Below are positions 12,153 to 23,279 of a stretch of DNA of 51,658 nucleotides, one piece after another. Origin of the DNA: Gnetum montanum (lineage: Eukaryota > Streptophyta > Gnetopsida > Gnetales > Gnetaceae); the NCBI GenBank assembly GCA_015680685.1, contig MNCI01025527.1, positions 1 to 51,658 of the forward strand, given 5' to 3'. Under the pieces are notes generated by a model. That model was given only the letters and a program-made list of their open reading frames with translations. It was not told the origin of the DNA and made no database searches. A program made the position numbers and the translations under genes. The stretch's first letter is position 1. Each line of letters starts with the position of its first letter.

Positions 12153-12170
12153 TTCCTAGTAATGGAACCA
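12153..12170 (-). promoter_or_regulatory. Degenerate primer binding site of element A
   Basis: TTCCTAGTAATGGAACCA on the plus strand sits exactly where element C has TCCCTGACAACGGTGCCA, next to the LTR edge. It is heavily mutated from an Asp-tRNA 3' end, mostly by transitions. Confidence 0.6.
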
Positions 12171-13090
12171 AGGATAAGTGATTGGATATTCTAACACTTA
12201 ACCAAACAAGTCACAAGTATTCACGTGTGACCAGATCGTAATTTGCAAATGGACAATGTAAGTGTACTAGCGAGTTGATGTTAAGTTTGTGATCATTGTC
12301 TTCCCACTTAGAGTTAGCAAGGTGCAAATTGTATAGTTTAACTCTTAGTGAGGTATATGATGATTGACATTAACTACCTCTTAATAAGATTAAGTGTAAA
12401 TATGATAAAAATGAATATATATTCTATTTTATAAGTACAATGGAAATCTAAATCTATTCTATCTTGTGGTGATAAGCATCCATTTCTAGTTTTTTGTACA
12501 TGTCCTAAGAGGATGTAATTGTTACTGAAATTAACAAGTATCTTTACTACTAAGTGAATTAAGCAAAGTCACTACTAGATTACCAAACAATTACACTTTA
12601 TGCATGAAACTAGTCATTCTTATTCCACCTTACTAATAGACATTGGAATAGTAAATTACTTAGTAAATGTAAATGAATGAATAAAAGTAAACATTATGGA
12701 AAAGTAAAACTAAGCTAAGTGATATGCTACAATGATAAAGAATAATCTTGATCTTTATTACCATCCATAAATTATGTCCAAAAACAATCCACTTGAATAA
12801 AGATTCTATACAAGTGTAATTCACCACACTACAGGCATTCACTCTAACTCTAACTTTACGAGAACAAACTATAAGAATTTTTCTAAGTGTTAGTGAAAAT
12901 TTTTCACTTTGACACAATGGTGGGTTGGTATTTATAAGCATGACCATGATCCACTACATCATATCTACAATGACATATGTAGAGATATGATATCATAGAA
13001 TTGCATAAATCTTACTTTATTAGCTTTATGAGCTTCTATAGGGATGTTTTATAGTCCAACAACTTTTCCATTTTTCATCCTTGATAAGGC
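12171..13090 (-). repeat. LTR of element A (5' LTR)
   Basis: The left edge aligns with TGATGAGTGG of the better LTRs (here GATAAGTGATTGG). Internal landmarks match: GTCTTCCCACTTAGAGTTAG, the AGTGAGGTATATGATGATTG block, CATTCTTATTCCAC, and a minus-strand TATA box at about 12930. The right edge is placed at TATCCCCACC (about 13091), which resembles the family's PPT complement, but it could end earlier, near 13000-13080. Confidence 0.6.
12929..12938 (-). promoter_or_regulatory. TATA box in the LTR of element A
   Basis: TATTTATAAG on the plus strand is CTTATAAATA on the minus strand, at the same place in the LTR as the TATA boxes of B, C and the solo LTR. Confidence 0.5.
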
Positions 13091-14699
13091 TATCCCCACC
13101 TTAGAGAAAGAAAGTTACTTTTTCTAAAAGTAACATCAAGCACACACATCACATCCTACTCACTTTTTCTCATTAATTATTTATTTGCTTATTATTTTGA
13201 AGATTGGACACAACCAACCCCCTTACAACAACAAGATAGATGTGACTCACTAAACAAGAGTGTCCTGCCACAAGGCTACTCTACAACTGTCACACCCATG
13301 AGCGAGGTAGGAATTAAACCTTTCAATTAAGAGCTAAGTATCTTGACTAGTGCATTGCACCCTTAAGTGCCATTGAAATTTCACTTGTAACCCACCTTTT
13401 AAACTTATTTAAGGTTGATTTATCTTTGTAAGGCTAAGAGGATTTCTAATTTAATTTTTTGGCCTTTTGTCTATTTTGCACAATTCCTATATTTTGGCTA
13501 GCAAAAGACATTAATATTAAACTTTTTATGAATTCAACATTTTACACACATCAAGTCAATTAAAAAAAGTAAAGACATGTCATAGATACCTAGGTAAAAA
13601 TTAATATTTAAATAAACTAAAGAAAATATAGGCCTGCAAGATACTTTTTAAAACATTTAACATTAAAATCTAAAAAATCGAAATTCAAATCATGAAAATA
13701 ATTATAGATCTATAACCTATATGTAAAACCAATCAGTCAATAAAATTTGAGTGCAAGTTAAAATTTTTTAATTTTTTATATAATTTAATTAATTAAATTA
13801 TTTAATAAATTAAAAATTCCAAAAAAAATCCAAAATAAATGATGATCCTGTTTTCATGAATATCAAAGTTTTATTTAAAATAATGTTATACTTTACCATT
13901 CTCACCCATCAATAGAAATATATTTTTATATTTCAAAGTAATAAATAATTAAAATGAAATTATAAGTATATGGTAAATTTGGTTAAATCACCCCATCAAA
14001 AGTTTTCATATTAACTTGAAAGAATTTTACATATCTCCATATATATATAAGCTTCAAAACACATTTAATTCTAGACATTTCTTTATTTCTTACAAGATAT
14101 AAAATAAATATCAAGGTTAAATGTACAAATGTGGGGTACTATGCTTGGTAACTTAACCAAATGACTAAAACAATAGGCGTTAGGACTTTAATTTCAATAG
14201 GTATTCAAGAGGTTAGCTTCTTATCTTTCTAGGTAATAGGTTACCAATTTAAATAATATTTAAGACATCATTATATTTCTTTCTAATTTCTCCAGAGTAT
14301 CATCTTGGCTATATGCCTTGGCTATATCTTCAAAATGGATAGCATGTTCAAGAAATTTTAACTCCTAATAATTTGTTTTAGCTATTGGTCAAGATATGGA
14401 GATAATATATTTTGATAATGTTGATTCTATTGATAGGGTGGGGCCTCCTCCCTCTTCACGCAATGTTAATCTTTTCATGGAATATCTAATTTCCTATCCT
14501 AAAAAGAAAGGTTTTAAGGATTGGTTGTAAGGATGTAAACTTGAAAAGGCATCTCAAAAATCATTAGTCCTTTTCTTCTTGTTGATTTGGATTTTCTTCT
14601 CTTTGCAGTACTCCTATGCTTTTGTAGTCTAAATTCTTATTAAATATATATATATATTTTGAAATCTAACACCCATTCTTCCAAGTTCCAACTTTACAA
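13091..14699. other. AT-rich gene-free stretch
   Basis: No ORF, transposon protein or RNA gene seen. Very AT-rich between 13560 and 13980, with runs such as TTTAATTAATTAAATT. There is an (AT)n-like run near 14645. Probably degraded repeat sequence. Confidence 0.5.
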
Positions 14700-14790
14700 G
14701 TTAGAAGATTAGTAAGGCATTGCTCAATTGATCAAAGAATACAAATTATGATTTACAAGTTATAGGTTTGATTCTAATTGGTATATTAAT
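14700..14790 (+). mobile_element. tRNA-headed SINE-like copy 1
   Basis: TTGCTCAATTGATCAAAG (about 14717) resembles a tRNA A box and GGTTTGATTCTA (about 14765) a B box, at tRNA-like spacing. The RNA polymerase III boxes are read by eye; no poly-A tail is obvious. It abuts copy 2 in the opposite orientation. Confidence 0.45.
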
Positions 14791-14910
14791 ATTGTGGGGG
14801 TAGTCCAATTAGAACTTTATAACTCAACATTTCCTTCTAGAATTAAACCATGAATTGAAGCTTTCAAATCAAGAGTCTTACGACTAGGCTAACACCTCAT
14901 TATTATTGAT
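14785..14910 (-). mobile_element. SINE-like copy 2
   Basis: The minus strand reads AATGAGGTGTTAGCCTAGT, then GACTCTTGATTTGAAAGC, GGTTTAATTCTAGAAGG and GAGTTATAAAGTTCTAATTG in order. The same order occurs at 16139 (plus) and 16735 (minus), so this is a dispersed repeat. TTAGCCTAGTCGT and GGTTTAATTCT are plausible A and B boxes of a tRNA-derived SINE. Confidence 0.6.
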
Positions 14911-15129
14911 CAGTGGATATATTAATATTATATATCATTATATTACTTAATTGCAATGATAGTTTCATATTATCTAGATTTCCTATGGTATCAATTATAA
15001 GGTTTTACACTTAAGTATATAGTCTTACCTTTTTTAAAAAAATTATGATGATATCTACTCAATATCAAGCTTGTGATGTACTCCAAGTTTTCTTTACTCA
15101 TTGTTAATATTTTTTTGAGGTCAAACATT

Positions 15130-15420
15130 CTCCCATACCCTCCCATTCCCCTCCCCCTTCCCCCAACACCAAAAATACTTATGGCTTTAACACCCACCTT
15201 TAAGTTTTAAGTAATTAGATTCATAAAAATTAATAAAAATTTGCTAGTGAGAATTGTTGCTTGAGGCATCATGGATGTAACATCTTCCCTCCTATCCCAT
15301 CCCAACATCCCTCCCACATCCCCCCACCCACCACGACATCCCCACCCCTTCCCCCACCCGGCCCACACCCACCGCCCCAACACCCCCCCCCCACCCCGCA
15401 ACACACACACACACACTTAC
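15130..15420 (+). repeat. C-rich low-complexity island with a CA run
   Basis: Two tracts, 15130-15172 and 15286-15402, are composed of C-runs separated by A, T or AC, against a strongly AT-rich background, and the second ends in an (AC)n run at 15402-15416. The opposite strand is G-rich with many runs of three or more G. The overlapping reading frames on both strands are by-products of this composition. Confidence 0.85.
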
Positions 15421-16130
15421 GGTATTTCTATGATTTCTATAATTCTTCTAATGTATCATGTTGCCTATATGTCCTGGGATTTACTTATAGTTAAATTATT
15501 TTTATATTTTTTCACCTCACTCTACCCACCAAAATAATCAATTCAAACAACCCCAAAGAGCTTATAAATAATGCTAGATTAAAATTGAAACTAAAATCAT
15601 TTTTTATGACATATGAGACTCTATGAATTTATTGGACCAATGAGTTGTGTAGAAAATACTAAGATTGCACATGCTATGAGAAATCAAGCATAACAAAATG
15701 TGAAGAGGTTCTTGAGATAAAAACTAGATCCCTAAGCATATGGTAAGTTAATTTCTTCTTCTACATAAGATACTTAGGTTCAAACTTTAAACCTAACAAT
15801 CAATAGTAAATAGTACCAGCCATTAGACTAAAAAATTAAGTTAATGTATTAAAGTAATGATTAAGAATTTTATAGATAAGTAAAATCCTAAAGAAAAATA
15901 TAGTGGAATGAAATATCTAAACAATGTTATGTTCATAATGGAGGATCATTCTAATGTTTACAACCAGAAAAGAAAAGATCTTTGTCTATAATTCATTTAG
16001 TTATGAATGCTTTTAACACAATTTTACATTATTAGTTATTTCTTATTTTACTTTAAATTAAAAACTTTAATCATTTATTACTTTAAAACAACATACCATA
16101 TTATGAAATTGTACATCTTGACATTAGCTT
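15421..16130. other. AT-rich gene-free stretch
   Basis: Only short, unsupported reading frames. Nothing recognisable between the C-rich island and the SINE-like copy at 16139. Confidence 0.5.
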
Positions 16131-16138
16131 TACTAGAA

Positions 16139-16440
16139 CAATGAGGTGTTAGCCTAGTGGTAAAACTCTTGATTTGAAATCTTTATTCATGTGTTTGATT
16201 ATGGTGGGCAATGCTAAGTTATAAAGTTTGAAAGGATCATCACTAGGAGTGATAATGCCCATCCCACTAAGTGAGGTCTTAAGAGGGTTGGTAGATGAGT
16301 AAAAGCCTAACCTCTTCAAGTGGTTGTGCCTAGGCTCAAATCCAGGTCTTTGACTTGAGAAATCAACATCTTACCATCACTTCACATGATAGTCCCTTGA
16401 GTTATAAAGTTCTTATTGGACTATATATTCTGGGATGTAT
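16139..16440 (+). mobile_element. SINE-like copy 3, split by an insertion
   Basis: AATGAGGTGTTAGCCTAGTG and ACTCTTGATTTGAAA match copy 2. The block GTTATAAAGTT occurs twice, at 16218-16228 and 16401-16411, and the 3' part (TTCTTATTGGACTA) resumes after the second. The host repeat is therefore split by 172 bp. Confidence 0.65.
16229..16400 (+). mobile_element. 172-bp insertion with 11-bp target duplication
   Basis: Flanked by perfect 11-bp direct repeats GTTATAAAGTT (16218-16228, 16401-16411) that are a single site in copies 2 and 4. That length of duplication suits LINE-driven (SINE-type) insertion. It contains GGCTCAAATCCAGG (about 16332), a B-box-like block. No sequence family recognised. 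Confidence 0.6.
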
Positions 16441-16614
16441 CTATGCTTCAATTATTTTGAAAAATGCTTATTAATAAAATTTTTTCCTAAGAGCATGAAC
16501 ATGAATGTGAAATTTATCCCACTATGCCTTGTGTAGAAGTCATAGTTTCTACAAGATATTGATGGTGGGGGGATTTTGGTTGGTTTGGAACTTGAAACTT
16601 TTTTTCATAAATAT

Positions 16615-16735
16615 TTATCCCTAGCACTTATAGTCAAATTAAAACTTAATAACTCATAATTTCCTAGTAGAATCAAACCTATAACTTAAAGTTTCTAACA
16701 AAAGAGTCTTACCAGTAGGCTAATACCTCATTATT
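16615..16735 (-). mobile_element. SINE-like copy 4
   Basis: The minus strand reads AATGAGGTATTAGCCTACTG, GTAAGACTCTTTTGTTAG, GGTTTGATTCTACTAGG and GAGTTATTAAGTTTTAATT, the same order as copies 2 and 3. Confidence 0.6.
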
Positions 16736-16790
16736 AAACATGTTCAATATTTAAAAGAAATTTATTATGCATACTATGAAATGTATCCCA

Positions 16791-17451
16791 TGTTGAGAAG
16801 CTTACACCTAGGTAGAATCTTGAATTTTGACTCAGTTTATGTTTATTGTTGATGTTTTAAAGTTTTTAAAGATATCCTAAGTTTATGTTTTAACAATTAT
16901 GAAAGTTAGAAGTTAGATGTTATATTTTATTCCTATATATGGATTTTAGTTCAAACAGTCATGAGTACCTTTCCCATAATGGAAAGAGGGAACAATGAGT
17001 CTTTATGTTGTATTGATGCCCAATTTGGCAAAATTATCTACCCGTCAACTATAAATAGGGTATCGTAATCTCATTGTAATGTATTAAAGCTTTATTTCTT
17101 TCTAAAACAATTAAAAAGGTTGAAGAAGAAAAGTGTTAAAGTTCTTAACATTTTCTTTCTTTTTAATTTTTTATCTTTTTAGAGTTTTTTGTTATTACAT
17201 TCTCTCAATGTTTTGATTCATAATAAATTAATTCTCATTTTTATATTCATGCCATTCTCATCATGATTTTCACAAAATTTTCATAATTTACTCTCAATGG
17301 TTTCTTACAATTTTATAGGTACTCTTACATTTACTCACAACTCTCATTTCTTTCAATTTTATATCTCAATTTTTCTTAGGTTTAATAGATATTTACACTT
17401 CCATGTTGAAATTTTAGCTTCTACAAATATAGATTTGTAAGGTTATATGCA
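16791..17451 (+). mobile_element. Copia-like LTR
   Basis: Begins TGTTGAGAAG, a common Copia LTR start, and ends GCA immediately before a PBS-like TGGTTGATAGATC (17453-17465), a damaged match to the initiator-Met PBS. A TATA box CTATAAATAG lies at 17049-17058, followed by an A/T-rich, polyadenylation-like region. Only about 140 bp of interior remain before element B starts at 17592. The ends are inferred and no second copy is in the window. Confidence 0.45.
17049..17058 (+). promoter_or_regulatory. TATA box of the Copia-like LTR
   Basis: CTATAAATAG in plus orientation, 258 bp into the proposed LTR, where a Copia U3 promoter would be expected. Confidence 0.5.
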
Positions 17452-18340
17452 ATGGTTGATAGATCTAACAAGGGTAACTTATTCCTTTGTTGAATCCTTT
17501 AAGTACTGAAGATCATATAAGGTTTCTTACATATTTGAAACTTATTTCCTCATCTAACATTTGATTTTAAGGTTTAGAAGGGCTTCCTCTATGATGAGCG
17601 GCAAGGTACCCCCTACGCCTAACCATACAAATCACAAGTATTCATGGATGATCTAGTTGAATTTGGTGAATGGAACTAGTTTTGGCATCTAGATCATTAT
17701 GCCTTAATCGTAGTTCGTTGTCTTCCCACTTGGACTAGTGGTAGCTTTATCATGTATGAGTTAGTCCAGAGTGAAGCATATGATAATTGATCTTGTTTTG
17801 GCCTTATGCTTCTCTTAACGATAATAAAGAAATCAATCACTTAATCCAATTAACAACATAAATATAAAGTCTAAACTAGCCTACGGGTGATGAGTGTCTC
17901 TTCCCAGCTTACCGTACACATCCTGAATCCACATATCCATTGTTGGTATTACCAAGTGCTATGCTATTAGGTGAACCAAGTAATAACACTGCTGGGATTA
18001 ACAAGCAAATGCATGTTTATGCTCGAAATTGGTCATGCTCATTTTTCCACTTCATTAACATGCATGGAAACATAAATATTAACTAAGTACATGGAATATA
18101 AATTCCATTAAAAGTAAATTTAATCTAATTCAAAGTGCTGCAATGAATAAAAATCAATCTCAATCTTATTGCCATTGATGGAATGTGTCTAGGTACATTG
18201 CCACTCGAATAGGATGTTGTACAACTCACTCAGATCCACACTGCAAACACTCACTGACTATTCTTGAAGATTACAGAATAAAACTTCAAGAGTTCGACTA
18301 TTCTATTAACCAAAGAATTGCATAAACACAACTATGAATG

Positions 18341-18350
18341 TGTATTTATA
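18341..18350 (-). promoter_or_regulatory. TATA box in the LTR of element B
   Basis: TGTATTTATA on the plus strand gives TATAAATACA on the minus strand, at the position equivalent to the TATA box at 24001 in element C. Confidence 0.6.
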
Positions 18351-18369
18351 GATTTTACTGCTAGGTTGT

Positions 18370-18520
18370 GTCGATGAGGCCTTGTCAACGCATGAAATGA
18401 TGCATCAACAAGGCCTTGTCAATGGGGCCTCATCGATGGGGCCCAATTAACGAGGCCCCATTATCGGGACTTTATTATTGGGGCCTTGTTATTAGGGCTA
18501 AGATATTGAAGCCAACCAAA
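18370..18520. repeat. U3 array of GGGGCC-containing units
   Basis: Irregular repeats of roughly 18-22 bp: GAGGCCTTGTCAA, AAGGCCTTGTCAA, GGGGCCTCATCGA, GGGGCCCAATTAA, GAGGCCCCATTAT, GGGGCCTTGTTAT. They lie just upstream (in element sense) of the TATA box, where U3 enhancers sit. Confidence 0.7.
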
Positions 18521-18565
18521 AAGTTGACTTTTTATAAGATATTCCAGCCAAGTGATGATTCATCA

Positions 18566-18574
18566 TACCCCCAT
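18566..18574 (-). promoter_or_regulatory. Polypurine tract of element B
   Basis: TACCCCCAT on the plus strand is ATGGGGGTA directly before the LTR start TGATGAAT on the minus strand. The same tract lies at 24108 in element C. Confidence 0.75.
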
Positions 18575-18786
18575 GACTAAATAAAAACTCATCCTCTAGT
18601 TAACATGATAGGACTGAGCTTTCTTTACAAAATTGGGAAGGTATGGAATTATTGACTGACGCTAACTACTGACTAACTCTAATTTCCACATTGCAAAATT
18701 TTATTTGAGTGAATTCATACAAAATGATAGAGTGACAAAAAGACTAGATAGACTTTAAAGATTACAAAATTTGTAGAGGTCTTTAA

Positions 18787-19050
18787 GAATCTGCTGAAGA
18801 TGATTCTTCTTGTTGTTGCTAGTGATGGTAGACTTCCAACCTAGATTATTATGTTGATGCTTCTCTAGTTATATGCAACATTCTTGAAGGATGGACTGAA
18901 ATTTCATCTCATTGTCCCATGGATCTATTAAACATGTGATGCTTGAGCTGCTATCTTGTATGTGCTATGATTTGTCCATGGGCATATCCTCCATTGTTCC
19001 TCTCTTGGCTGCGTTTCCATGCCTTGCAAAAGACCTTCTTCCTTAGGCAT
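18787..19050 (-). pseudogene. Third-ORF remnant of element B
   Basis: Begins with an ATG at 19050 (MPKEEGLL) at the place where C starts its basic N-terminus, and ends in an acidic/Ser tail just before the PPT-proximal non-coding region. Only about 260 bp remain of a 2.7 kb ORF, so the whole globular and coiled-coil part is deleted. Frames shift inside. The call rests on position and flanking similarity more than on residues. Confidence 0.4.
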
Positions 19051-20821
19051 AGCTTTTAGCATCACCTATAGTCACCAAAGGATCAACATTAGTTTTGGTA
19101 AATTTTCCTTAATAATTAACCCTTTTCGGATCCCTTAGTTTTCATTTAAAGACAAGGTGATGATAGCATACTATGCCCAAGGCTATGAGGGAACTAAAAT
19201 AATCAAGATGTCCACATTATTTTGATCAATTACTATTAGTTACCATGATGTTTGAAAATAGGATGTTAGAAAAATTTCAAAATTTCAAAGTAGACATCCC
19301 TAGCTTCCATGACTAATAAGTGTAACTATGGAAGCACACAAGTTTTCAAACAATTGAAACCAAAGGTTTGATTTAGAAGATGGCAAGGAAATATTGAACT
19401 TAAAGGATATTTTAATAGAAAAGTAAGAAAAAGTAAAAGGTAATTGAAAGTGATGAGAAGTAGTCACAAAATTATGCATAAATTCAAAGAAACTGTCATT
19501 GACGTTCTAGAAGATGTGAAGGTTAGTTCAAAGCCATGATCAACAAAAGTTATGCAGGTGGATCCTCCCCAAAGAAGTCTCCTATCATAATTCCCTTGCA
19601 TAACCACTTCTATAGATGTTCGTGTGCACCTAAGAAGTTAAATGTAGACCATGCCTTTATTCCAAACAACACAGAACTACCGTGGTTGGGATGTTGTACT
19701 ATACTACACAAAACCAAAAGGATCATAAGTGTATGCAATAGTGAGATGAATAATGGGATGAGAAGGGATTGCAAATATTTTGATGTAAAGTACTTAACCA
19801 TGTCCACAATAGGTTCTTGTGATAAATGTGATTAAAATGATCAACATACCTATCTATCCAAGTTCAGACCAAGTCCATACCATGAACAGTAACCTCACAT
19901 TGATGTGTTCCCTCCTACCAACCATCATGAGTCCAAAATGACCTAAAAGAACAATCATCACTCCAAAAAGAGAAAAAAGAGAAGAAGGAAGGAAGGGCCT
20001 TAGTTAGAGGGGTTTCTTCAGGCATGGGTAACATGTCTTTCTATCCCCATAACTAGTGCTTTTAGCCCATTATTATGTCTAAGGGATGTGTTTTTAATTC
20101 CCATTATTGTTTGTTTTCTTCCTTTCGTTTTTATTTTATTTTATTTTTTGAAATGGAAACCACACCATGCAAAGACAAAGCTTCCTTTTTATCGGTTAAT
20201 GGAGGAGTGATGATACATTCCAAGAGGAGGCATAAACCACATGAAGGAAGACAAGAAGAAAACCCAACAAGTCCCCTTGAGGTCACACCCTTACCATTCC
20301 CACTTGGTCATTCCCTCTTTCTTCAAGGTACAATGATCATTGATTAATGTTAGTTTCATGAAAGAAAAACCAAATTGTTTCCATGAAAAAGACATTTTAT
20401 TTAGAGAACTAGAAGGATGGATGAGGTGCTCTGACTACTTTACACAATTACTTACCCAATCATCTTGATAGCATAGCACAAAAACCCAACACATCGCATT
20501 GACTTTTGCATCATGGCTTGGAAATATTATTAATGAAAATAAAAAAGACATTCATAAAACATAAAGAAAATGACTTAAGAAAAGAGAAAAATATTAAGAA
20601 TCAAAAATTTTTGGAAGAAATAAGAAATTGTAAAAATAAAAAGGTGAAAATCACTTATTAGTTTTTGAACTAGAATGGGTCATCTTCCCACAACTAATCT
20701 TATGGCTACACATTTGCGAGATGGATTACACAATTCCCTAGTTATACACCATCAATTTTCCATCTATCACTGTTATTGATTTAATTAATCATGTGGTAGC
20801 ACATCTAACATTGGTGATAGT
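19051..20821 (-). other. Conserved spacer of element B
   Basis: Non-coding. 19536-19640 matches 27190-27310 (C) and 3395-3490 (A); 20020-20050 carries CAGGCATGGGTAACATGTCT; 20270-20340 matches 27890-27960. The possible splice donor present in C is lost here (AAGAAA instead of AAGGTA on the minus strand). An A-rich block spans 20525-20645. The plus-strand frame at 20075-20347 falls inside this conserved non-coding block. Confidence 0.55.
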
Positions 20822-23279
20822 CTAATTTGGATCATTCTGAGATGTATCTTCATCTAGATTTGAAGGTATTTTCATTTTGGGGCATCCAAATGTATTTGCT
20901 TCTCCTTCTTGAATTTCTATTTTAATCCCCAAGTCTCCATGTTTAACATCTTTTTTTGGTGTATAATTAGAGTGTAAGATATATGCATCTAAGTCCTCTA
21001 TTTGGTATATTTTCTTAAGTCTAGAACTAATAAGTAGATCAATTATCTCCATGCATCTTTGAAACAACTCTATATTCTCATTTTCAAGCCATTGGATGTC
21101 TTCTAGTTTAGTGGCTACTACGTAGACTAGTCTTTACTCACACACCTGCTCCTGAAATTTGTTGTAAGTTGTGTTGATATTTTGAATTTCTAGCCCACAA
21201 CTACACCCTTTACTATTAGTAGTGATGCATGGATTCTTTTGTCTCTCCATAGTGATAGGTTCGCCATTTTTGTTAGGTGTTGGAGCAACGATGGATGTTG
21301 GCCTTTACATATGATTGGAGGACATTGGTTGTGAAAGGAAGGGTGTTGCACTTGATTGGAATTGTGCTAGTTTGGATGAGTTAGTAGGTCCATGAGTGTT
21401 GTGCTTATGCATGGGAACCTTCCTAAAGAAAGGATGTTTTTGAGATTGTGGTGAAGATCTACTAGCACTATCATTTCTATGTATGTTCACAGCACAAGTG
21501 GAATTCTCTTGTTGATGTTGTGGTGTTGAACCTTCCTGTGTTGTTGGTGGTGACATAAGGTGGAGGATATGAGAATATTGAGGATATAACAAAGGATGAG
21601 AGGTGTGAGGTGGTGATCCTTCAAAAGATGTTGATGGTTGATGATATTTGGGAGAGTGGTAGTAGTGATTTGAAGTAGAGGAAGTAGAACCAGTGGGGGC
21701 AACTGGGTGTTGAACATAATATCTGTGTGGGTTCAGCTAGCAGTAAGGGTAGGGCTAGTTTGATGGTGGCCTCCTCCATGATTGTGAGTTTTTCCACTAC
21801 GGTTGATGATAGTGTTGAGGATAGTAATAAGTCCCCATAGGATAATACGATTGGTTGTGGGATTGTCTATAATTATCGTGTGGAAAAGGAAATTTCCTAG
21901 GCATGTGCTTTTGTGCAAATTTGGGATTTAATGCAAAAGTCCAATACTTGTGTAGATGTGACATGACTAGGCAATGGTCCTTTAGGTGGTCATATATGTA
22001 GATGTCACATCTATCATCTTTGTCTGTGGTTGAGTCTATAGCCTCACTTTCTTCAACCATGTTCCTTGTCTTCAAATAAGTGTTCCTAGCTATTTCTTGG
22101 TTTTGCTTCCTCTATTTATTGTGATCGCCTAGTTCATTTTGTATTACCTTCTCCTCTATAGTCTCTATGAAAGTTTTACTTTTTCATTTATCCACTCTAA
22201 CATCCATCTAGCCTTGCCTAGAGTTCATCAAGAGATTATTGTAGTGGCAAGGTTTGTTGTAAAATCACCTCATCAAGAGCTACCACTTTTTCCTCATCAT
22301 AGATATGGATGATTTTTCTTTGAAGAGTTGGGTCCTAATTATTTTCCTCTACATTCTCTCATTTACATAGCTCTCCTTGTTCTTTTTCCACCTACCAAAT
22401 TAGCATTTGTATCTGATGGGCTTTTAGTTCGTATAACTGACCTTGAGCATACATCCCAACGGTCTCCCTTGTTTCATTACAAAGCCCATCTATGATGTGG
22501 AAAAGTTGCTTCTTTTGAGAGAAATCACAGCTGGGACATCTATGTAGTAGTGAATAATATCTATCCAAGGTCACATCCAAGGAATCATGGTTTTCTTGCT
22601 TCCATCCTTGGATTTATTTTCTTAGGTTGGATATTCTTGCATAAGTTTGGTATTTTTCATTAAAAAGTTCTACCGTTGTAGACCACTGGTGGATGAAACT
22701 TGGTTCCAACAATCTATACCAACTTTTAACTTTGTCTATTAGTGTCCTAGGGAAGAGCTTAAGCTTTTGTCACTTATTTTTGATATTTTTCAAGGCATAG
22801 GAATCATGGAAGGCTTGTAAGTGATGTTGTGGATCAAAATCATAGCCTCCCATAAATTTAGGAATGTTATTTATATCAAGCCTTTTGATGTGACTTTCCC
22901 TATGATGCCTGTGGGGTATCTTAACTGCCTCTGTGATCTACATCAAGCTCTTAGTGGCCGACAATGATTCGCTATCATCATATATGTTGTGGTGAAAATT
23001 TCTATTTCTATTTGTTTGATTATGACAATTTTGTCTAGGTTCACTTTGATGTCTTTGATTTTGTCCTTGGGTTTGATTTCTATTCTTATTTTGACCCCAT
23101 AGTAGAGTCCAATCTCTATACCTATGTTCATCTTCATTAGAACTAGATGTTGAAGAGGAAGAGGAAGTGGAAGATGAGGAATTAGGAGAGTTGACATGGC
23201 TTCTATAGTATTCCCCATGGTCCCTTGATTTATCTTTTCTAGGTTTTGAGGAGGTCCTAGGCCTTGAGGCTTTCCCTAG
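20822..23279 (-). pseudogene. Gag of element B (N-terminus missing)
   Basis: Right to left: basic KASRPRTSSKPRKDKSRDHG, a Ser-rich tract (about 23190-23140), Asn/Gln-rich linker, then the capsid-type retrotransposon gag domain (about 22920-22390): HHRESHIKRLDINNIPKF, GGYDFDPQHHLQAFHDSYA, LKLFPRTLIDKVKSWYRL, VELFNEKYQTYARISNLRK, IDGLCNETRETVGMYAQGQL. Near 22009-21971 is a zinc knuckle CDIYIYDHLKDHC in which the second Cys is Tyr. A Pro/Ser/His-rich tail (21900-21300) follows, then a helical acidic piece (LENENIELFQRCMEIIDLL, 21100-20820) that element C has lost. There are a few stops and frameshifts. The final open piece is 81 residues. Confidence 0.8.

Larger units (their letters stand above)
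513..13090 (-). mobile_element. Element A: old Athila-like Ty3/gypsy retrotransposon with pol
   Basis: Minus-strand order is LTR (12171-13090), degenerate PBS, gag, protease, RT, RNase H, integrase, spacer, third ORF. The 3' LTR and PPT are missing at the left, where a plus-strand integrase fragment abuts. Gene order, the Asp-tRNA-type PBS and an extra ORF after integrase fit the Athila lineage. It carries many stops and frameshifts and an insertion at about 5910-6960. It is the most decayed of the three family members and the only one with pol. Confidence 0.8.
17592..18565 (-). repeat. 3' LTR of element B
   Basis: Plus-strand edges are TGATGAGCGGCAAGG and ATTCATCA, so TG...CA in either direction. 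It is 974 bp and aligns with 23280-24107 over R/U5. A minus-strand TATA box lies at 18343-18350. U3 differs: instead of CGATATCG-like words it has a GGGGCC-rich array. Confidence 0.85.
17592..23279 (-). mobile_element. Element B: pol-less relative of A, truncated in gag
   Basis: Right to left: gag N-terminal part (cut at 23279), capsid, zinc knuckle and Pro-rich tail, conserved spacer, short remnant of the third ORF, PPT, 3' LTR. No protease, RT, RNase H or integrase motif lies between gag and spacer. Element C begins exactly where gag breaks, so C probably inserted here; the remaining 5' half of B is not found to the right of C. Confidence 0.75.

Noticed and set aside
15207-15537. Pro/His-rich and Gly/Trp-rich frames on both strands
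   Set aside because: Overlapping open frames on both strands arise from C-rich/G-rich low complexity.
20075-20347. 90-codon plus-strand frame
   Set aside because: Antisense to elements A-C and inside a conserved non-coding spacer; the homologous regions of A and C are not open.
22943-23218. Alternative 91-codon minus-strand frame
   Set aside because: Out of frame with the gag of element B, which has the Ser-rich and basic segments in the overlapping frame.
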